Assembly: GCA_002706765.1 (NCBI GenBank)
Contig: PAJV01000051.1
Location: 1 to 45,055, forward strand
Reading direction: 5' to 3'
Length of the DNA: 45,055 nucleotides
From: Gimesia sp.
Lineage (GTDB): Bacteria; Planctomycetota; Planctomycetia; Planctomycetales; Planctomycetaceae
The notes under the pieces are model-generated. The model was not told where the DNA came from. It did not search any database and saw nothing but the letters and a program-made list of their open reading frames with translations. A program made the position numbers and the translations under genes. Below, one piece after another: positions 36,234 through 44,996 of the stretch. Numbering within the stretch: position 1 is the first letter of the stretch; each line of letters opens with the position of its first letter.

Positions 36234-36527
36234 GGGACTTGCATTTCTGAAATATGACACAGGATTAAGCGACGACTGTCACTCAAACTTAGCAGTTTGC
36301 GTGACAATTAGAGAAAACGAATGATTACCCAGTACTCCCATTTCATTCTGGCTTTACGCTTACCGAACACGTTCGTTTTGGTTGTTCCATTCACTATCCA
36401 TAGGCGAGGCCCACGAAATTTCCAGACAGGGATGCCTGACTAGAACTTCGATTGACTCCTATGCCAGAGTGACTTAAAGCGAGATTTCATCCTGGAGAGG
36501 TCGGTGACGACTTAACAATTATTCTTA

Positions 36528-36555
36528 TTGACAGTTAATCTTGAAATGCTAGGAT
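36528..36555 (+). promoter_or_regulatory. Sigma-70-like promoter for the AT-rich methyltransferase
   Basis: TTGACA at 36528-36533 and TAGGAT at 36550-36555 with a 16-base spacer, about 117 bases upstream of the ATG at 36672. The surrounding 440 bases (36234-36671) are AT-rich and hold no gene. Confidence 0.4.
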
Positions 36556-36671
36556 TCCGTGTTTTGAAATGATGGTAAGTATTACTGAGTCAAATTAAGT
36601 CCTGGGGTTCCTGCAATAACTAATCATACGATAATCCAGATAACTTTTTTCAAGCAAAGAATCGAATTAAG

Positions 36672-37397
36672 ATGAATAAGCATCCAGAGTTATTTGTAGA
36701 ATTAGATCAAATTGGTTTAACATTACCTGAATATCTTCCCACATTTGATTTCCCCAAGGCCTATATTAACTCATCCCACGCCGTTTATGCTAAGTGCCCA
36801 GTGAATGAAGATGATTTAGTTAAAGTGAAAAAAAGCCGGTGGGGTTTTGGAGAAGACATTCCGGGATGGCTCCGTAGGGCTGATGCTTTGAAATTGTATG
36901 AATTGGCCTATTTTGTCCAGGGAGACATCTTGGAAGTCGGTTGCTATCACGGGTTAAGTACGACGATTTTAGCAAAAGCTGCCCGTCAATCTCCCTGGTC
37001 CAAACATATTTACAGCATTGATATGAGTCCAGAATGTGTAGAAGAAGCGAAAACTCATCTGCGTATGAAGAAATTAGATCGGGGAGTAACAAATATCTGC
37101 GACGAAGGAACCGCGGCAGTCAAAGCTTTAAAGGCCGAAGGGAAACAGTTTGAATTTGCCTTTATCGATCATTCACATGAGTACGAGCCGGTATTGAGTC
37201 TCTGCCGTGAATTAGACTCCCTGATGGTTCCAGGAGGATTTTGCCTGTTCCATGATTTCAATGATTCAAGAAACGCAGATCCAGAAGCTCATGAGTATGG
37301 GGTCTACCAGGCAGTGACTGAAGGTCTGGATCCAGACAAATTTGAGTTTTATGGACTCTACGGATGCACTGCCTTATATCGGGCGAAACCAAGCTAG
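36672..37397 (+). CDS. Class I SAM-dependent methyltransferase (Methyltransf_24-like)
   Basis: A 241-residue protein. The SAM motif is ILEVGCYHGLSTTILAKAA near residue 85, followed by IYSIDMSPECVEEAK (acidic loop), FAFIDHSHEYEPVL and GGFCLFHDFND. Family members methylate sugars, antibiotics or other small molecules; the N-terminal 70 residues are a family-specific cap. Base composition is clearly more AT-rich than the window average, with AT-rich flanks, suggesting horizontal transfer. No neighbouring glycosyltransferase is present to suggest the substrate. Confidence 0.82.
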   Translation: MNKHPELFVELDQIGLTLPEYLPTFDFPKAYINSSHAVYAKCPVNEDDLVKVKKSRWGFGEDIPGWLRRADALKLYELAYFVQGDILEVGCYHGLSTTILAKAARQSPWSKHIYSIDMSPECVEEAKTHLRMKKLDRGVTNICDEGTAAVKALKAEGKQFEFAFIDHSHEYEPVLSLCRELDSLMVPGGFCLFHDFNDSRNADPEAHEYGVYQAVTEGLDPDKFEFYGLYGCTALYRAKPS

Positions 37398-37478
37398 GAA
37401 ATGGAGTTACGTAACACAGTATGATCTTGATTGAAAACTGAGAACTGGATGACATGTAACTCAGCTTAATCACAGACT

Positions 37479-37559
37479 TTCCAACCAGCGATCATAGTCA
37501 GCATGCAGTCCTGATTCGTTATGGTTGATGAAAACCGAAGCGGTGATATGCATCGCGTT
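37479..37559 (-). pseudogene. Internal fragment of yjbQ
   Basis: About 81 bases nearly matching 39144-39224 of the intact yjbQ (about 10 differences), covering the part that encodes [19 protein letters not shown]. It is detached from any start or end of the gene, so it is a dead fragment. Confidence 0.8.
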
Positions 37560-37627
37560 CCCCAGGCACATTGCATTACACACTGGCTTTTGTGGTATCT
37601 GGGAAAACGATCTCACCGATATCTCAT

Positions 37628-37813
37628 GTTAAACACTCAAAGAACATCATACCCCCAGAACTTCGAGATGTGTACGCCGAAGTCGTTACCAGGGCCGCTG
37701 ATCTCCGGGATCAGGGGAAGACACATATGGAAGTCTGCGAAGCTCTGAACGATCTTGGGTTCAGAACTCGAACTGGCAAGCTCTGGCGGCACCCACAGCA
37801 AATTGTGAAGTAA
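37628..37813 (+). pseudogene. Recombinase-tail-like helix-turn-helix segment, copy A
   Basis: The plus frame reads ELRDVYAEVVTRAADLRDQG, then KTHMEVCEALNDLGFRTRTG, and ends HPQQIVK, like the C-terminal HTH tail of serine-recombinase-type proteins. A start at 37571 could produce 80 residues, but the N-terminus looks unrelated. A second, diverged copy lies 698 bases downstream. It is probably a relic of an integrated recombinase gene or a small repeated module. Confidence 0.5.
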
Positions 37814-37836
37814 TTTCGTTCGTTTTCGTAGGATGA

Positions 37837-38226
37837 TTAGTCTCCAAAACAGACGACAGCACATAGACTTGATTGGGCCTCAGTAACCAGATCGATGAGT
37901 TTCGTCAGCAATGCTTGGAGTTCGGACTTGGTTACTGTCGACATGAGAGCATCGTCACCACGCCACCCGATGCGTACATCCCACTCATCTGGTTGTTCTC
38001 TGGCTTCTGCGGATGCTCTTTCAAGGATCGCAAGTAGAACTGGCAGTTCATTCGCACTGAAGACAGCATCGTCATACAGGTCAATAATTTTTCCCGTCTG
38101 TTCCCATACGTCTTGAAAGAACGGAAAAAGAAACCAGTAGTAACCATCATCTTCGAGATAAATACCCGAAGTGTAATCTGCATTGTGGACATCGTCTGTG
38201 CGAGATAGCCCAATTGATAAAGCCAT
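37837..38226 (-). CDS. Small hypothetical, immunity-like protein
   Basis: A 129-residue cytoplasmic protein: MALSIGLSRTDDVHNADYTS, IYLEDDGYYWFLFPFFQDV, EQTGKIIDLYDDAVFSANEL, ending CAVVCFGD. I recognise this pattern from small orphan proteins in polymorphic-toxin immunity clusters, but no family name or function is certain. The ATG at 38226 has GGAG about 7 bases upstream; the upstream in-frame extension to 38298 is the antisense of a yjbQ fragment and is not coding. It lies between the two HTH-segment copies. Confidence 0.65.
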   Translation of the reverse strand: MALSIGLSRTDDVHNADYTSGIYLEDDGYYWFLFPFFQDVWEQTGKIIDLYDDAVFSANELPVLLAILERASAEAREQPDEWDVRIGWRGDDALMSTVTKSELQALLTKLIDLVTEAQSSLCAVVCFGD

Positions 38227-38243
38227 GACCTTGCTCCAAGGGC

Positions 38244-38328
38244 TACTCCCCAATAATCTTCGCCAGAATCCGTTTTCGCCGGCGGCCGTCGAATTCATAA
38301 TAAAACAATGTTCCCACGGTCACAGGTT
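38244..38328 (-). pseudogene. 3'-end fragment of yjbQ
   Basis: About 85 bases matching 38914-38998, the 3' end of the intact yjbQ (roughly 90% identity), encoding the region [20 protein letters not shown]. It is immediately followed by HTH segment copy B. The order of fragments along the DNA does not match a single split gene, so these are separate partial duplications. Confidence 0.82.
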
Positions 38329-38508
38329 CAACACTCAAAAAACATCATACCCTCAGAACTTCGAGATGTGTACGCCGAAGTCGTCGCAAGGTCCGCTGAG
38401 CTCCGAGATCAGGGGAAGACTCACATTGAAATCTGCGAAATGCGGAATGCTCTCGATTTTTGGATAAGAGCGGGTAAGATGTGGCAGTATCCGCAACAAA
38501 TCATCAAA
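38326..38508 (+). pseudogene. Recombinase-tail-like helix-turn-helix segment, copy B
   Basis: A second copy of the 37628-37813 module: ELRDVYAEVVARSAELRDQG, KTHIEICEMRNALDF, ending YPQQIIK. It has lost the conserved LGFRTRTGK core that copy A keeps (here LDFWIRAGK). It starts exactly at the end of a yjbQ fragment. Confidence 0.5.
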
Positions 38509-38565
38509 CTAATACGGTCATTCCAGCGGCAGTCCTGATAGCACACGAGTAGAGGAAGCGAAGGC

Positions 38566-38892
38566 ATGGTTGATCCAATCAGAATCATCGGGGTTCATCC
38601 AATCTCTGCGAGTGAGTCATGCCATCTCGTAGAAATTGAATTGAACGCACCTGCGGACGAGTTTGATTTTGGATCGGTCACACAAGAGATGCCCGACCAA
38701 TCGACCGACAACTGGCAAGTTGCCTATGAGGAGCAGCAGGTCGGCGACGTTGAAGTCGGATCTCGGTGGGCGTTTTTCTTCCACAATCTCGTCTTCGAGC
38801 GTCCACTGCTAACTCCGCTTGGTTCAATCGCAATTCCTGATCCGACACGTCTCCCAAGTCACCTAAAAGAGATCGAATACTACGAGCCATAG
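38566..38892 (+). CDS. Small hypothetical protein, possibly immunity-type
   Basis: A 108-residue cytoplasmic protein: MVDPIRIIGVHPISASE, CHLVEIELNAP, FGSVTQEMPDQSTDNWQVAYEEQ, ending LKEIEYYEP. Function not recognised. GAGGAAG about 6 bases before the ATG supports the start. It sits between HTH segment copy B and the intact yjbQ, with the latter ending 20 bases away on the opposite strand. The position repeats the arrangement of the gene at 37837. Confidence 0.65.
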   Translation: MVDPIRIIGVHPISASESCHLVEIELNAPADEFDFGSVTQEMPDQSTDNWQVAYEEQQVGDVEVGSRWAFFFHNLVFERPLLTPLGSIAIPDPTRLPSHLKEIEYYEP

Positions 38893-38912
38893 GCTATGTG
38901 ACTGGATTTCCT

Positions 38913-39347
<435 letters not shown>

Positions 39348-39573
39348 GAGGCTGCTTTTTCCAGCTGGACTGTGTTCTGTTAGTAGCATCTCCAAGGGCA
39401 TTTGGGCTGATTATAATAGTTTGAGAGACGCTATGATAAAATGCGATGCGATCTAGAGTCCGGGATCGTTAAGACTCTATGATAGTTAAAGCGTAGTCTT
39501 TCGTGAAACTCAAAAGCAGGAATTTAAACGGGTGGTCGGGCAGCCGCAGCAGAATGTGTTTCTGATTTCCGTA

Positions 39574-40551
39574 CTAATCATCTCGTTCCGAATAGTTCAC
39601 GCTGAAATTCACTTCTGTTACCGCTGATGCCAGTTCCTTGAAGGCGGGCTTTGTGATTCTGGTACCCTGCAGTTGAACAATCGCCAGATGCTTTAACTGC
39701 TGCAACGATTTGAGTGAAGGAATCGCGGAATCGCTGAGTGGTGTTTCCTTAAGCGATAAAGCTCTCAGTTTCGGTGTGGCCTCTGTCAAGGCAGTCATCA
39801 AACTCGCAATCAACTGGTCATCGATCGTACTGTTGCCCAGGTAAAGCAGTTCCAGATTCGGGAATTGCCGCAGCGATTCGATGAGCGCTGCATCTACCTG
39901 TATGCCACTTAGATCAAGGTGCGTCAGTTGCGGCAGTTCTCCCAGAGACTGAAGACCCGCGCCGGTGAGTTCCGTTTCGCTGGCATAGAGTGATTCCATC
40001 TTTTTGAGTGGTTCGAGATGTTTCAATCCTGCATCAGTGACATCGGTCTGATTGAGGTTGAGGAGTTTTAATTCCACCAGTCGGCTGAGAGGAAGCAGGC
40101 CGGCATCCCCTACTTTGCACTGCGCCAGTGACAGAGTCCTGAGCTGATCTGATTGCTCCAGCTGCAGCATGCCTGTGTCGGTCACCTCGGTTTCATCGAG
40201 AAAGAGTGCTTCCAGATTTTTCAAGCCTGTCACATGCTGCAGGGCAGCATCGGAGATACCACTGCGTTCGAGGTGCAGTCGTTGCAATGCAGGCAGTTCT
40301 TTCAGATAGATGGCCAGTGTGTCATTCATCGTAGAATCGGTGGCTGACAGATCGACCACGTGTCCTGTTTCATTCACTTTGAACCGAATCGGTGTTTTGC
40401 TTTCCAGCGATGTGAGGGCAGCTTGTTCCGATGCAGGAGTCAAATGAAACAGATTGCCTTTCATGAGAAGAACGATTAATAGCAGAGCAATCGAAGTTGC
40501 TGTTAACCAGGATGCCAGTTTGATCCGGGAAGAAGTTTGCATTATCACCAT
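39574..40551 (-). CDS. Leucine-rich-repeat protein with N-terminal membrane anchor
   Basis: A 325-residue protein. A hydrophobic helix at about 14-30 anchors it. From about residue 85 it has eight or so ribonuclease-inhibitor-type repeats with the planctomycete-style consensus L.L..T.VTD.GL..L (LEALFLDETEVTDTGML, LKLLNLNQTDVTDAGLK, LTHLDLSGIQVDAALIE). LRR domains of this kind mediate protein binding at the cell surface. The start is either 40551 or the ATG at 40542. No partner gene is adjacent. Confidence 0.82.
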   Translation of the reverse strand: MVIMQTSSRIKLASWLTATSIALLLIVLLMKGNLFHLTPASEQAALTSLESKTPIRFKVNETGHVVDLSATDSTMNDTLAIYLKELPALQRLHLERSGISDAALQHVTGLKNLEALFLDETEVTDTGMLQLEQSDQLRTLSLAQCKVGDAGLLPLSRLVELKLLNLNQTDVTDAGLKHLEPLKKMESLYASETELTGAGLQSLGELPQLTHLDLSGIQVDAALIESLRQFPNLELLYLGNSTIDDQLIASLMTALTEATPKLRALSLKETPLSDSAIPSLKSLQQLKHLAIVQLQGTRITKPAFKELASAVTEVNFSVNYSERDD

Positions 40552-40857
40552 ACCTGTTCTTTAGCTGTGCTAAGGGAAGTAGCGAAAAGTCGACGCTCGA
40601 GAATCGTTTGATCCGCAAATGATAGAGTGTGTGTCTGAATAATCAATGGTCAATCGCGCTCCGAGTTCGGGACCCGTTTTGTGAATCAAGGTGATTTAAA
40701 GGAATGCCGGAGTTTCATGGTCTCTTTGCCATATATTCACACTTACTCTTTAGAATCACCCGCAGTTTCTGATTCACATTGATGTGTATCAAATGGCTGG
40801 CGCCCATCTTATTTCTCGACTTATCGTCACTTAACTCTCCCCGAAGAAAGATTGAAA
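40552..40857. other. Divergent intergenic region
   Basis: About 306 bases between the LRR gene and the DUF1559 gene. No additional gene is visible. Promoters for both directions must lie here. Confidence 0.4.
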
Positions 40858-41736
40858 ATGCAAAAGAATTTGAGGAAGCAAAAAGGTTTCACGCTGATTG
40901 AATTACTGGTTGTCATCGCTATCATCGCCATTCTTATTGCGCTGTTGTTACCCGCTGTTCAACAGGCACGAGAAGCGGCCCGACGGTCGACCTGTAAGAA
41001 TAATCTGAAACAGATTGGTATTGCATTACACAATTATCATGATGTCGCCCGGGCTTTTCCGCCGGGATCTCTGTATGGCGACGATGAATATGGCTGGGCC
41101 TGTATGATCCTGCCCTACATTGAACAGGCCAATATCTACAATCAGTTAAATTTTTCAGGACAGGGGCCGGATATCACCATCCCCCTGCAGGTTGGCGTTA
41201 CCGATCAGGTAATCCCCATTTACCTCTGCCCTTCGAACTCAATGTCTCTGACAAGAAGCCCCATTCGTGCGGGTGCGGGCCATAATGGAGTTGATCTGGG
41301 GGGACACGCCAGAAATGACTATAGCGGCAGTGCTGGTACCTCAGCGGGTTCAGTCACGGGCATGTTTGGAAAAATCAAGGATACGCTGTCCCCTACAAAA
41401 ATCCGGGATATCGTGGATGGATCGAGTAATACGATCGCCGTTGGTGAAGCTTATACTCAATATATGAGAGAAATTGATGGCCCGACACATGCCAATGTCG
41501 GCGATTTCAAAGTCTGGGTTGGTACCAATAATCAACATCAGAATATCATTGCAGAAGCAGCTCCCGAACATGTCCTGAATAGCACGCGAGACGATTCCTT
41601 CGCCAGCCAGCATGTGGGTGGAGCGCAGTTCCTGTTTGCTGATGGTTCCGTCAGCTTCGTTTCCGAAAACATCGATATGGTCACATTCGGTAAACTGGCC
41701 GACAAAGCAGATGGCGGGGTCGTCGAAAGACCATAA
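40858..41736 (+). CDS. DUF1559 pseudopilin-like protein
   Basis: A 292-residue protein with a type-IV-pilin-type methylation motif (KGFTLIELLVVIAIIAILIA) and the planctomycete signature LLPAVQQAREAARRSTCKNN. Its body ends with QHVGGAQFLFADGSVSFV, as in the many DUF1559 paralogues of planctomycetes. They are presumed to be assembled or retained at the outer surface, but the role is unproven. The ATG at 40858 is used; the TTG at 40852 is less likely. It is followed by a hairpin and a lipoprotein gene, a common pair in this phylum. Confidence 0.93.
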   Translation: MQKNLRKQKGFTLIELLVVIAIIAILIALLLPAVQQAREAARRSTCKNNLKQIGIALHNYHDVARAFPPGSLYGDDEYGWACMILPYIEQANIYNQLNFSGQGPDITIPLQVGVTDQVIPIYLCPSNSMSLTRSPIRAGAGHNGVDLGGHARNDYSGSAGTSAGSVTGMFGKIKDTLSPTKIRDIVDGSSNTIAVGEAYTQYMREIDGPTHANVGDFKVWVGTNNQHQNIIAEAAPEHVLNSTRDDSFASQHVGGAQFLFADGSVSFVSENIDMVTFGKLADKADGGVVERP

Positions 41737-41773
41737 CCTCATCGACGGCTTTCTGTACGTGTACCGTACTCTA

Positions 41774-41807
41774 CGGAGTAGCCCTTCCTTCCGGGGAGGG
41801 CACTCCG
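41774..41807 (+). terminator. Strong hairpin between DUF1559 and lipoprotein genes
   Basis: CGGAGT(A)GCCCTTCC arm, TTCC loop, GGGGAGGGCACTCCG arm, with short mismatches, followed by GGTTTTGG. It may terminate the pilin-like transcript or stabilise it, lowering expression of the downstream lipoprotein. Confidence 0.5.
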
Positions 41808-41940
41808 GTTTTGGAAAAATCGACTCGCAATCCGTTCACGAGTTCAAGTGCATTCCGGAAGAGTATCAAATCGTGGAACAATCAAGCAAAACTCATGTCG
41901 GATCCATGCTGGACGAGACTCAATTATTCATGGCAGTGAG

Positions 41941-42399
41941 ATGGAAATGTACTTTAAAAACCAATTAATTTTCTGGTCGATTTCATGTTTCTCGTTCATT
42001 TTCTGCGGAGGCTGTGGGGAAGACTATCAGAAAACAGTCGTTCCCGTTTCCGGGTTTATTCGAGTTGATGATGATCTTGTCACTGAGGGATATATAGTGC
42101 TGACGCCTGTGCCAGGCAGTGATGCAAATCCGCTGAACTCCGGTAAATCCGCCAGCGGAACCATTACCAGTAACGGTACCTTTGAGTTAACAACTTATGA
42201 AAAGGGTGATGGGGCGCTGGTGGGGAAACACATTGCCCACTTTTATAAGCCCGACCCCGAAGACGACGAGCAGGTTGTCAAAGAAAAATATTATCCGGGA
42301 GGACAGGAAGTCGAACTGGAAGTCATTGATGGTAACAATCAGTTCGACATTCATTTACACGCCGACGGAGCACCGGAAGTCGTTCAGACTGGTTCCTGA
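41941..42399 (+). CDS. Lipoprotein-like, transthyretin/carboxypeptidase-regulatory protein
   Basis: A 152-residue protein with a hydrophobic N-terminal segment ending in FIFCGGCGED, resembling a lipobox (Cys as lipid attachment). The mature part PVSGFIRVDDDLVTEGYIVL, SGTITSNGTFELTTYEKGDG, KEKYYPGGQEVELEVIDG is a carboxypeptidase-regulatory-like sandwich. Small proteins of this kind follow DUF1559 genes in planctomycetes. The start ATG at 41941 is chosen so the signal is N-terminal; an in-frame upstream extension to 41848 is not signal-like. Confidence 0.8.
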   Translation: MEMYFKNQLIFWSISCFSFIFCGGCGEDYQKTVVPVSGFIRVDDDLVTEGYIVLTPVPGSDANPLNSGKSASGTITSNGTFELTTYEKGDGALVGKHIAHFYKPDPEDDEQVVKEKYYPGGQEVELEVIDGNNQFDIHLHADGAPEVVQTGS

Positions 42400-42447
42400 G
42401 AATCGTGATTCGTGGAAGGACTGACAGCCCAGGCGAGAACAGAAAGC

Positions 42448-43980
42448 ATGACCGACGACAGACTAGACAGCATGGAACTCAATATACAGAACACTCAATC
42501 AGCTGGCACAGACGGACTTCAGAATGAATCTGGTTGTGTTCGGAAGAGGATGGAAGCTTTATGTCGCTGGTCGTTTCGACCGGTCGACATCGCACCGCTG
42601 GTCTTTTTCCGGATCTTTTTTGGCCTGATGATGCTGTATCATATCTGGTCGATGACAAGAGATCGCTGGGTGCAGTATTTTTACATTGACCCCGATTTTC
42701 ACTTTTCCTATCCAGGCTGGAGCTGGATAGAACCCTGGCCTGGCATCGGAATGCATATTCACTTTGCCGTGTTGATGATTGCGGCTTTGGGGATTTCACT
42801 GGGACTGTTTTATCGAATCAGCGCACTCACCTACTTTGTGGGTTACTCATATGTCTTTCTGCTTGAGAAGTCACTTTATCAGAATCATTGCTATCTGATT
42901 TGTCTGCTCAGCGGGATCATGGTGGTGATTCCCGCGCAGCGTGCCCTTTCGCTCGATCGTCTCTTTGGAAGAATTAAAGGATCTCCGGTCGCACCACAGT
43001 GGTCGCTGGGACTACTGCGATTACAGATTGCCATCCCTTATTTTTATGGTGGTTTAGCTAAGCTGAATTATGACTGGCTACTCACCCAACCGATAGGAAT
43101 GTGGATTCAGCGACGAACGGATGTCCCTTTTCTCGGTACCTATCTGGGCGAAAACTGGGTCGCCTGGGCCTTTGCTTATGGGGGGTTGTTGTTCGACCTG
43201 CTGATTGTACCTGCCTTGATCTGGCGTCGTACGAGGCTCTTTGCTTACCTGGTTGCAGTTTCATTTCATCTGACCAATGCCGTTCTGTGGGAGATCGGTA
43301 TTTTTCCCTGGTTCATGATCGGGGCGACGCTGATCTTTTTTCCTCCCTCTGTTTTTCGCAAGGCGGCTCATCTCAATAAGCTGGAATTTACTCCACTGGA
43401 TGTTCCCTCCCGGTCTGTCTGGGGAGAGCGAATGACGGTTGCTTTATTGTCGGTGTATATTTCCTGGCAGCTGATTTTTCCTTTTCGACACTTTCTGTAT
43501 CCGGGAAATGTGAGCTGGAATGAGGAAGGGCACCATTTTGCCTGGCATATGATGTTACGCGAAAAAAATGTGGGGATTCGATTTTATGCCTACGATCCTG
43601 CCACTAATCAGCGTGGGTTGATCAAGGTGGAAGAATTTCTGAATTCACGTCAACTCAGTCGTATGGGGAAAGACCCTGATATGGTGTTGGAATTCGTGCA
43701 CTACGTGCGTGATCATTACCGGGAACATCGAAATACTGAGCTGGAGATCTATGTTTTGAATATTGCCTCACTCAATGGTCGGAAACCTCAGCTCCTGATG
43801 AACCCCAAACTGAACTATGCTGCCGTTGATCGTGTCTGGACCCCTCAACCATGGGTTGTGCCTCTCAAGGAGCCGCTACCGAAAGAAAGCTGGAACAGGC
43901 CACTGGATCAATGGGAGAAAATACTTGATCTGGATATCCCGGAAAACATGCAACTGGCACGCATGCAGCAATCCCCCTGA
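42448..43980 (+). CDS. HTTM/vitamin-K-dependent gamma-carboxylase-like membrane protein
   Basis: A 510-residue membrane protein. After about 40 hydrophilic residues it opens with RPVDIAPLVFFRIFFGLMMLYH, then multiple helices (FAVLMIAALGISLGLFY, YFVGYSYVFLLEKSLYQNHCYL) typical of the HTTM domain shared with vertebrate gamma-glutamyl carboxylase, and a C-terminal soluble domain. Bacterial members are of unknown function. ATG at 42448 is used; GTG at 42412 is an alternative. Confidence 0.88.
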   Translation: MTDDRLDSMELNIQNTQSAGTDGLQNESGCVRKRMEALCRWSFRPVDIAPLVFFRIFFGLMMLYHIWSMTRDRWVQYFYIDPDFHFSYPGWSWIEPWPGIGMHIHFAVLMIAALGISLGLFYRISALTYFVGYSYVFLLEKSLYQNHCYLICLLSGIMVVIPAQRALSLDRLFGRIKGSPVAPQWSLGLLRLQIAIPYFYGGLAKLNYDWLLTQPIGMWIQRRTDVPFLGTYLGENWVAWAFAYGGLLFDLLIVPALIWRRTRLFAYLVAVSFHLTNAVLWEIGIFPWFMIGATLIFFPPSVFRKAAHLNKLEFTPLDVPSRSVWGERMTVALLSVYISWQLIFPFRHFLYPGNVSWNEEGHHFAWHMMLREKNVGIRFYAYDPATNQRGLIKVEEFLNSRQLSRMGKDPDMVLEFVHYVRDHYREHRNTELEIYVLNIASLNGRKPQLLMNPKLNYAAVDRVWTPQPWVVPLKEPLPKESWNRPLDQWEKILDLDIPENMQLARMQQSP

Positions 43981-44162
43981 CACCTCCGTTAAAACTCCAA
44001 ACTGATTAAAGCTCAGGCAACATTACTTCAGTCTGCAGAGGCTCAAACATGCCTGACTAGTCAATGATTTGTATTCTGACTCTGACAGCATTCTATTGTT
44101 CTACGATAGCTCAGAGGGAAGAAGAAACTCAGTTTGGGCATAAACGAGCATTTGAGGGGAAG

Positions 44163-44974
44163 CTAAGAATCAGATGAAAAATACTTCTTCAGTCGGCGTT
44201 TTGATTTTCTGACGATAAAGTAACTTCTTGCTTTGGCGTCCAGCCATTTGATACCGGGAATATATTTCAGGAAATTCAACTTCCGGACTAACACATCCAG
44301 CGATTTCAGTGCCTGATTATCGGAATAGCGATAGCCTTCTGCCGAGTCGTATTCGCCGCCATTGTCGGTTCGCTCAGAGATGAGGTTCGATGCGTTACGA
44401 TTAATGTGAAAGGCCACGAATGATTCGTATGTCTGAATCGACCAGACACGCTGGTCGGCGACTGTGTTGTCAAACTCGCTGTAGCGCTGATTGATTTTGT
44501 CGATGAAGCGTTTGACATATTCGAGAAAAGAAAATCGCCTGTAACCAAAGCCGTCCATATATGAAGTATGGGTGTCTTCCACGACCAGCATGCCATGGTC
44601 GTTGATGATGTCGAGCAGCATTTCCGTTGTGATAATCTGTTGCTCGAACGTATGGCCGCCATCATCCAGGATCACGTCGACGCGGCCGACCTGTTTTTTA
44701 AAATCCTGCCAGAACAGCTCATCGGATTGATTCCCGATATAAATTTCAAAGCCTTCACTTTCCCATTTTTTGGCATTGGGATTCATATCGACGCCAATAA
44801 TTCTCGCCTGTGGTCCCAGAAACTCCCGCCACATAAAGAGCGATCCGCCGCCCAGCACGCCAATTTCGACAAACGTGATCTGCTTTCCCCGGTAGCGGGA
44901 AAACAGGTCGTCATAGACTTCGAAGTACGTGCTGTGCTTGATACTTTTATAGGGACTCTGCGATAGCCCAAGAC
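44163..44974 (-). pseudogene. SAM-dependent methyltransferase, 5' end cut by an IS3-like element
   Basis: The open minus frame reads SLGLSQSPYKSIKHSTYFEV, YDDLFSRYRGKQITFVEIGV and LGGGSLFMWREFLGPQARII, then VDVILDDGGHTFEQQI and MLVVEDTHTSY, a class I methyltransferase typical of polysaccharide or antibiotic modification. No start codon exists between the transposase stop at 44997 and residue SLG; only an internal GTG at 44858 could start a shortened product lacking the first conserved strand. The gene was probably interrupted by the IS whose end lies at about 44975. Confidence 0.75.
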
Positions 44975-44996
44975 TGGCGGACTCCCGAAAAGTGAA
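44975..44996. repeat. Probable IS3-type terminal inverted repeat
   Basis: The plus strand reads TGGCGGACTCCCGAAAAGTG, resembling TGG...CCC...AAGTG-type ends of IS3-family elements. It lies between the transposase stop codon and the start of methyltransferase homology. Confidence 0.5.

Noticed and set aside
38227-38298. Longer N-terminus for the small protein at 37837
   Set aside because: The extension is only the reverse reading of the yjbQ 3' fragment; a good ribosome-binding site precedes the ATG at 38226.
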